64,000 nucleotides of DNA from positions 58,932,552 through 58,996,551 of the forward strand of contig NC_079137.1 in assembly GCF_945859705.1 (NCBI RefSeq), given 5' to 3'. Positions 56,930 to 64,000 of this stretch are shown one piece after another. The position numbers and the translations under genes were made by a program. This DNA is from Episyrphus balteatus. Taxonomy: Eukaryota; Arthropoda; Insecta; Diptera; Syrphidae. Position 1 is the first letter of the stretch. Each line of letters begins with the position of its first letter. Under the pieces are notes generated by a model, which did not search any database, was not told where the DNA came from, and saw nothing but the letters and a program-made list of their open reading frames with translations.

Positions 56930-57670
56930 CGTTAATATACCACTTCGTCGATGCGATTTAAAGAGGCAATAAAACAAATTAATTTTTATGAGGACATTAA
57001 AGCCGGAAATAAAAACAACGGACAAAGAATATCATTAAAAGGATCAGACTGGGTGATCTTATTTATGAGTTCCTTTAATTAAGAAAATGATATTTAAATA
57101 AGCAGTTTTTACGATAAAGCTTATTTCTGAAGATCATGGATATAATAACATGTTGCTTTTGCGATAAAAATAAAAAAATAAAAACATATTTTTGGCAGGC
57201 CTACCCTTTTGTACTTCATCTATAAATAAATAAAACTCACGACTTGTCACACGAACTTGCTCTTTGAGTTCAAAGTCCTAAAATGTTTAAGACTTTTTAT
57301 ACCTATACAAATTTGGTATAATTTTATTCGTATTTCAAAGAAAAACAACACCTTTAATTAATTTAAGCTCCATAATAAGTATACAATTTAATTTCTTTTA
57401 TTAAGATGCATTTTTAGAAGAAAAAAAAATACAAATTCCTTAGAGCTATTCTTTTATAAATAGTTTTTTGGAAAAAAAAATATAAACTAAAATTGGTATG
57501 TCATTTTGTAGCAACTATACTAAAAAGCATCTGAAATAAAAATTTCAAAACATTCAATGTACCGTTTTCGAAAATTTGATTAAACAAAAATTAATTTTTT
57601 TTTAAATCCAAAAAATATTTTTTTTTCAAAATACCTACCTACTTTGTTATTTTTTTATACTTAATATATG
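56930..57670. other. Intergenic; degenerate dispersed repeat at about 57360-57650
   Basis: No gene seen. TTGGTATGTCATTTTG and the AATGTACCGTTTTCGAAAA-like word echo the dispersed repeat family. Confidence 0.45.
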
Positions 57671-57673
57671 TAG

Positions 57674-58180
57674 TAGGGTGTGTCAAAATGCTAAGGTATG
57701 GAATTTTCAAATGTAATAGCTTTTAAAAGTTGCATTACTTATCAAAAATAAATTCTGCGTTTAGAATTTTGATTTTAATTAATATCTTTGTCTCGCTCAA
57801 ATTATAGGAAGAAATCGAAGAAATTTGAATTTTTAGAGATTTTTTAAATATATGTTTTTTTTTTAACTACGCCGTTTGAATACAAAAACAAGTATATTAA
57901 ATATATATCTTTATAAGAAAAAACTTTTAAGCTTATATTTGTTGGAATTGAACACTTAGTAAAGAAGCTGCGAACTAATATGCGAAGAAAAAAATCATTT
58001 TTTCATATAAAATCGTTTTTTTCCTAACAACTTCAACCGATTTGAGCGAGCAAAAGACGAACGATGTTACAATTTTTTTTTACATATTATTAAACCTTAG
58101 ACCCTAATAAAACTTTTGACCCTTATTACATTGCAAAATTATGGTACTTTTTTTCGGCCATACAAAAGTGACACACCCTA
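57674..58180. mobile_element. MITE with GGGTGTGTCA ends, TA duplication
   Basis: The element 57676-58178 (503 bp) begins GGGTGTGTCA and ends TGACACACCC, a perfect 10 bp inverted repeat, flanked by TA on both sides. The interior is AT-rich, with no transposase frame. Confidence 0.82.
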
Positions 58181-60030
58181 ATATGTAGTTATGCAGAAAA
58201 TCAGATTTGTAAAAAACGGTTCTAACGTTAATACCTAATAATATTCGAAAAAAAAATTTCAGTAAAGATTTAGAAATTATTATTTGAAGTTTTTTAACAA
58301 TATCTTTGGAGCCGTTTTTGAAAAAAAACTAAGCTTTTTCAAAATATTGTTCAAGGAATTAATTTCAAAAACACGGGTACAATAAGCGTTTAAATAGAAT
58401 TTCATTTTTTCAAAACCGTTTTATACTGTCTAAAAAATATCTTATCTAATTATTTAAAAGATTATTTTACTTATTTGCCAACTTTGGGACTTTATTAAAA
58501 AAAAAAAACTTTAACAGTCATATCGTCGATTCAAAGGAAAAACTCACTAACTACTTACGATTTCAATAGCAGTTAGTTAGTTTTTCTTTTGAACCGACGA
58601 TATCTAAATCGAAAAACTTTTTGAAATCAATTTAGCGGAATTTCTATATATAAGTATATGCTGTTTTGAAAAACAAAATTCGATTAAAACGCTTATTCTG
58701 TGTTTTGAATAAAAAAACACTCTCAATTTTTTCGTATTCTTCATAATAATATCCTTCAGTTTACGATATTTCATGACTTTTCCTTAAGAAATGGCCGTGA
58801 AAATCCTTATAAACAATATCTTCGCAAATAAATAATCATTATTTAAACAAAAATTGTTCAGATAAAAAACTTTGGAATAAAAGGTTTTTTTATTTTCAAA
58901 TTAAATTTTAATTTTGTGTTTAACCAATTTTTCGAAAAATAGCTGTTGAGTATTTTCGATATTTTGTCTTCAAAATTTGTTTTTTAAAAAATATAAAATT
59001 TGCGTGCATAAATATGTGTATTTATTTTTTTAAACATTAAGCAATTTTAATTTTCATTAATGTTGCAAACTTTTTTTTTAATATTTTTTTTTTTTTTTTT
59101 TGAAAACAAACTAGTGATTTCGTTTTTCTTATAAGTGTTGATTGATAATAATTACTCTAAGCCATATTATTTGAACAAATACTAAAAATAAAAATGCTCT
59201 AACGATTAATTTTTATTCAAGGAATCAACTGGCAGTTCCAAACTATTTAAGGAACGATTTTAGTAATTAAATAAAAAACTAGTACAATTATTTTTACTAA
59301 ACTTTAAAACCAACCTTGGCATTTTATTTCTGAAGTCATAAAACATATTTTTACATTTATATGTAATGTATAAGATAATTTTCCCTAAGAACTGTTCTGA
59401 TTATATTAACTTTTTTGTATTTTCTAAAAACGTATTATTTATCAAAAAAAAAATTTAGCCATTTGAAGATTGCATTTTGAGTACGACCATCTGATTTTTC
59501 TTTTTATGAAAAGAAGATTTGAAGATATTGAAAAGCAAACGAAATTTGAAAAAAAAGTTTAAAGAGAAATTGTTTTATGGAAATAAAAACCTAGAACCAA
59601 AATATATGTTAAAAAAGTGTACCGATTAAAAAAAAAATTTAGAAGAATTTTCATTTTAGGGTCAAAGCCTTTTAAAAACTTATTCATCTTTTATTATTTT
59701 TCAGCAATAAAAGCTTTCAAGTATATGCTATCCAGTTATATAAACAAGTAATTTTCTATACCTTATTTTTATTGTCATATTGTGTTTATTTAAATCAATT
59801 AACATTTTGATCTAAATAAAATAAATTAAAATTCAATAAATTATTCTGTACAAAATCACATCACATTTATTTATTTTATTTTAATACACAAATATCTTAC
59901 AAGAGTAAAATGAAGTCATTAACATACATTTATTTAAAAAAATAAAAGAAATGAGATTGTTTAAAAATAAGTTTTAGTAACACGAATGGATTTTTGCTTA
60001 TTATCAATGGAAACGTGATTCTTTAGTTTT
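58181..60030. other. Intergenic; hairpin at about 58518-58613
   Basis: No gene seen. ATATCGTCGATTCAAAGGAA is answered by TTCTTTTGAACCGACGATAT, giving arms of about 33 bp around a loop of about 30 bp. Confidence 0.55.
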
Positions 60031-60031
60031 A

Positions 60032-60038
60032 TATAAAT
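60032..60038 (+). promoter_or_regulatory. TATA box of the Kazal-like gene
   Basis: TATAAAT within TTTATATAAATTACC, 59-65 bp upstream of the start codon. No ATCAGAA initiator was found. Confidence 0.55.
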
Positions 60039-60096
60039 TACCTGTTTTTTTTAGTAAGTTACCAAATATCCTGCAGGATCTCTCAAAATTCAGGCC

Positions 60097-60574
60097 ATGA
60101 TTGTCGTTCGGTTGTGCATTTGTGAGTATTCATTTTTTTTTTCATATATAAAATTGAATTATTCTTTTATTTGTTTTTATTTTTGAATTTCTATTTAAAG
60201 TAATTCTGGTTTTTGGAATAACTTGTGGAATACGTAACAATGATAAAATGAGAAATAAAAAAAATTGTATTTATCGTTGCAATGAAAAAACACCAGTATG
60301 CGGCTATAATGGAAGATGCAAATTCAAATTTAATTCGAGATGTGATTTGGGTTATTACAATTGTCAATATACAAATAAATTAAATAGTAAGTACAATATT
60401 CAAATTCCATAAAATACTATTTTCTTAATTTCTTAATAATATAAATACTTTTTTTTTGTCATTTTAGGAATTTCTATAATAAGTGACGATATCTGCAAAA
60501 GTAGAAATTATTCATCATGTGCCACTTTTTATGATACTCTAAAACACACTTATTTCCCATTGCCAACAAAATAA
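60097..60574 (+). CDS. Small secreted Kazal-like Cys-rich protein
   Basis: Model with three exons: 60097-60121, 60201-60386 and 60468-60574; introns 60122-60200 (GTGAGT..AAG) and 60387-60467 (GTAAGT..TAG). 105 residues. No single open frame covers it. The signal peptide is MIVVRLCILILVFGITCG. The mature part has CIYRCNEKTPVCGYNGRC, then CDLGYYNC, then DDIC and SSC. The PVCGYNG segment is the Kazal signature, and the Cys spacing with an N-terminal CxxxC resembles insect vasotab-like Kazal proteins, so a protease-inhibitor or secreted regulatory role is likely but unproven. Both introns are phase 1, as in the collagen-like genes. It may belong to the same secretory locus, or its presence may be coincidental. 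Confidence 0.8.
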
Positions 60575-60599
60575 TTTTGTTTAAGTTTTTTTTTTTTTA

Positions 60600-61855
60600 A
60601 TAACACACACATCACAAATTTTAAAAAAATATATATTTTAACCACAAGAAAAATGATTACCATTTAAGAGAAACTCGTTCCAACTAAAAACAAAGGAGAA
60701 TGTATAAAATAAGTCCTAGTAAAAACGAAGTTTTTCTTAACTGTTTTAAAAATTAAAAAAAAAAATATATTTGTATAAAAATATTTTATTAGAAAATTTT
60801 GTTTTTATTTTATAATTTTTTCCTTTTTTAGTGAATTTAGTGAATACTAAATTTCTTTTTCGTTGGCTATATAAAAAAAAAAAATAAAAAAAAAAATGTG
60901 AATTCTTGAATTTGAATGTTGTTAATGCCCTTCTACATTAAGGAAAGTTGTACAAAACAACTTTATCATTGTCGCAGGGTTATTTGAAAGTAAACAATCA
61001 TCATCATCATATAATAAAACGGCGAACGCGAATTTTGTGGTACAAACTACGCGGCCCACAAAAACCGAAGGGGCATAAATTATATACCGACCGATAGCAA
61101 ATGTTCCCTAGATGTGCAGAATGCATAATTTTTAAAGTTTTTATTAACCGAAATGGGTAAATTGATTAAAATAAAATTCGATATTTTAGTAAAAAAAAAA
61201 AAAAAAAAACAACAAAGCAAAACAAAAACAACTGGAAATATCTGTTAGAAAACTTCCAATGGACTGGAATGAAATGTCATTCATGACTGAATGAATGAAT
61301 GAAAGCATTCAGCGAAAATCAAAAAACATTAAGATGGGTTCACATTGGTGCGTTGTTTTAAGGTCGAATGTAAACTATGGTTAACTTTCATTGTTTTAGT
61401 TATCTAAGTTTAGAAGTAAGATGTTTGTTTTATTACCATGATTTTTTTTGTTAAAATCAAATTCTATTAAAATCGAGTCGATTACTAAGGTCCAATCTTT
61501 TGTAAACACTTTTGATACCAATGAAATCTATTTTCGTCCTTTTCTCTCTTGAAAGAACATAAGAATTTGTCAGCAAATACATGAAGCCTTAAGAGGCACA
61601 AAAGAGAAAAAAGATGAAAGAAAAAATTATCCGACCGGAGAGTCGTGGGTCGTGAGTCCGAGACTCTTTTTTGACTTTTCTTTTTCCACTTTTTCTTTTT
61701 TCAACATTCCCTCACATTTCTTTTTGCTTCTTGGTGCAATACAACAACAACAAATTTTAATTCAAAAGATAAATATCAAATTTGGGTCCTTGACTCAAGG
61801 GACATCGTGAAAAGTACGGGCCTCACAGAATGATTACAAAAAAATATAAAAGTTC
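60600..61855. other. Intergenic, no gene seen
   Basis: AT-rich sequence. Includes a less AT-rich patch at about 61017-61100 (GGCGAACGCGAATTTTGTGG) of unknown nature, and a short GAATGAATGAATGAAAG repeat near 61290. Confidence 0.45.
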
Positions 61856-61856
61856 T

Positions 61857-62215
61857 GACCTGGGGCTGCGACTAAATTTTTCATATAGTTTTTGGGTCGC
61901 TGTAACCGAATCCAAAGTCCTTTTTGGCGTATCACGTCAGGTTTTTGAAATATCCTCAAAAAGTGTCTAAACTCTAAAAAAAAGTTCTTATCTCACATTT
62001 TTTGAGGATATCTCAAAAACCTGACGTGATACGGCAAAATAGAGTTCGAATTCGGTTTAAGCAACCCAAAAACTATATGAAAAACTTAGACGCAACCCCA
62101 GATAAAAAATTTTGTTTTTTTGGTTTTGACATATTTTTGAGGATATCTCAGAAACCTGACGTGATAGGGCAAAATTGACTTCGAATCTGGATTCAGCGAT
62201 CCAAAAACTATATGA
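61857..62215. repeat. Inverted repeat with a third direct copy
   Basis: 61857-61965 and 61990-62106 are reverse complements (CTGGGGCTGCGACTAAATTT answered by its complement; TATCACGTCAGGTTTTTGA answered by TCAAAAACCTGACGTGATA). 62125-62215 repeats the second copy in direct orientation (GAGGATATCTCAGAAACCTG). This is part of an interspersed foldback-like family. No coding capacity. Confidence 0.8.
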
Positions 62216-64000
62216 TTAACATATTCGCACAATTAGATCAGAGAAAAATTTTTTTTGTTTTCGTGACATTTTTTGAAGTTATAGCCTTAACTACATTGGC
62301 TCAAAAAGTGAAAAAGTACAAAAGTGAAAATTTTCAAACTCATTTTTGTAAAGTTTTTCGGGCTGGAATATTAAAACAAATGATGCTGAAAGCTTATTTT
62401 TTGGTTTCAAACAAAATTTTTGTAGTTTTTTCCAAAAACAAATAGCGCTAGAAAGAAATAAAAAAAAATTAATTTTGTAAATTTCCCACTTTTTCACTTT
62501 CTAGGTCATTGTAGGTATGGCTTAAACATAAAAAAAACGTTATCGTGCGAAGCAGTTGGTGTGGTAAAGCCTTAAGAATTGATTTGTTTGATTAAAAAAT
62601 GTCGATTCTCACTTTCAAAGGGATGCACAGTGGTTCCGTAGTAGGCCATAGGCCGAAATATCGATGTTAATATAATGACGCCATTTTTCGTTATATTTGT
62701 TATAAAAAGCCTATTCTTGAAGATGGCATAACAGAAATTTTGAGAAAATAACGGAACTTTTCATATCGACCATGAAAAGTTGTCGAATAAAAGTCTGGTT
62801 TCAATGCTTTATTTTTGGTCCGGAATCAACATAAACTTTTAAGTGTATTTTTCGTTTAAAATTATTTTTAAAGCTTTTTTTTTGTTATGGAACTTAAAGT
62901 TGAAGGTATGTACTATATTTAAAGAGTTTACAATTCTATTTTATTAACAATTTTCAATAAAAAAACAGACTAGAAAAGGACAGGTTCAAATTCCATACTT
63001 TTGTTTTTCTTCCCACTTTATCGAAACTTTTAACTATGTTGTCATCAATATAAATACATGATTCATATACATACATTTTCTCTAGCATGTGTAGTTTCTT
63101 AAACAATTGAATCTGTCTGCGAATAAGTGCGACGGGCTACTACTGACTCTTTCACCCCCATTACTTCAATTTTACTCATATTTCTCATATTTAAAACTTT
63201 TGCATAATATTTTTTTTTCTCTAAGTTTTTATGTTTCCTTTAAGTTTTTGTACATATTTTTATAAAAACAAATTATATTAAGCAAGCTTTAAATCTAAAA
63301 TGTAACATAAAAATTATGACTAAAATTGAAAAAAAAAAAACAAATAAATAATTAAAAAAAAAACTTATCATTTGTTTGTATGTTGATTCAAGGCTTCTTT
63401 TTACATTTTGTTATTAAATATATACAAGATTTTTTGTAAATCAATTGTTTTTCATTTGAATTATTCTTTTTTATTGCTAAAAAAATATATTCTCACACAT
63501 ATTCATGTATATTTTGTTGCTATCATAACCATAATCCCCTATGGCCGCCCTTCTTATAGAAACCGGTACCACTGTGGGATGTTTTGCTTAAAATTTCATT
63601 GCCACATAGTACCACGGATTACCTTTCTACTACTGTATACTGCGAAAATCAACACCTCAACGCACCTTTAATAAATGTGAACCTATCTTTAATCTCTTAT
63701 TAATAGCTGAACGCATTCATTAAAATTTTCACAAATATCATTCCAACTTGAAGTGCTATAAATAACGCCCTCTCCCTTCCGGAAATTTAAACTTCTACAA
63801 GCTAAGCTAAGACGAAAAAGTGTAGTTAATCGCAAGAAAACAACAACAAATACTATACAAAATAATGAAACTATTTTGGTATAATTATTGTATTTCAAAT
63901 TGTTGCAAATACAAAAAAATAAAGAAATTGGCGCTCGAATTTCGAGGGCGGGGTCGGCTAGTTAAAATTAAAACACTTTAATTAGAAGTTCAATCCGTTT
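62216..64000. other. Intergenic, no gene supported
   Basis: Frames up to 87 codons occur on both strands but lack motif, signal or splice support. The last 100 bp contains a locally GC-richer stretch (CGAATTTCGAGGGCGGGGTC) of unknown nature; the sequence may continue into a feature outside the window. Confidence 0.4.

Overview
The window is AT-rich eukaryotic DNA, most probably from an insect and likely a fly. Genes are small and secreted, with 61-96 bp introns. They have TATA boxes about 30 bp before an initiator-like ATCAGAA, and they lie among satellites, foldback repeats, MITEs, a piggyBac relic and a complete LTR-flanked element. The species cannot be named from sequence alone.

Layout. 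Positions 1-4620 are satellite arrays and 5643-6146 is a palindromic element. Positions 6430-14674 hold a non-coding LTR-retrotransposon-like element: two 322 bp LTRs with no difference seen, a TAAAT target duplication and internal minisatellites. Positions 14948-16663 are a foldback repeat. From 18.6 to 56.2 kb lies a cluster of ten intact genes for secreted collagen-like (Gly-X-Y) proteins plus one decayed copy. It is interrupted by a TTAA-flanked MITE (33.95-34.63 kb), a foldback element carrying a nested TA-flanked MITE (36.4-39.26 kb) and a piggyBac-like relic carrying another nested element (45.0-47.7 kb). Two further small secreted Cys-containing genes follow: one Pro/Thr-rich (56.3-56.85 kb) and one Kazal-like (60.1-60.6 kb). 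The last 3.4 kb shows no gene I can support.

The collagen-like genes share one plan. Exon 1 encodes only 7-10 residues of a signal peptide, then comes a phase-1 intron, then one exon encodes the rest. Most fall into two subfamilies. The threonine subfamily (22.9, 24.8-28.9, 29.4-31.1, 31.9-32.8 kb, decayed copy near 35 kb, all minus strand) has a 29-31 triplet collagen rod followed by a mucin-like Thr/Pro/Ala/Glu tail; the three larger members end in a motif like LIDVDVG. The CxC subfamily (40.1-40.8, 43.3-44.1, 50, 51.7 and 55.3 kb) has a Pro/Tyr/Ala/Met-rich head, a Cys-x-Cys-x-Pro junction and a 30-35 triplet rod; four of its five members then have an Arg-containing tail. The 18.7 kb gene is a divergent member.

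Inference: this is a lineage-specific locus for an extracellular fibre, glue, cocoon or egg-coat secretion. The signal-peptide-splitting phase-1 intron, Thr-rich repeats and clustered small TATA genes recall Drosophila Sgs salivary glue genes, but with a collagen triple helix added. Shared upstream blocks (a GGGCGTTAACT-like and a GGTGTGGTTA-like motif) suggest co-regulation of the threonine subfamily. Splice models come from reading the sequence and have not been tested against transcripts.
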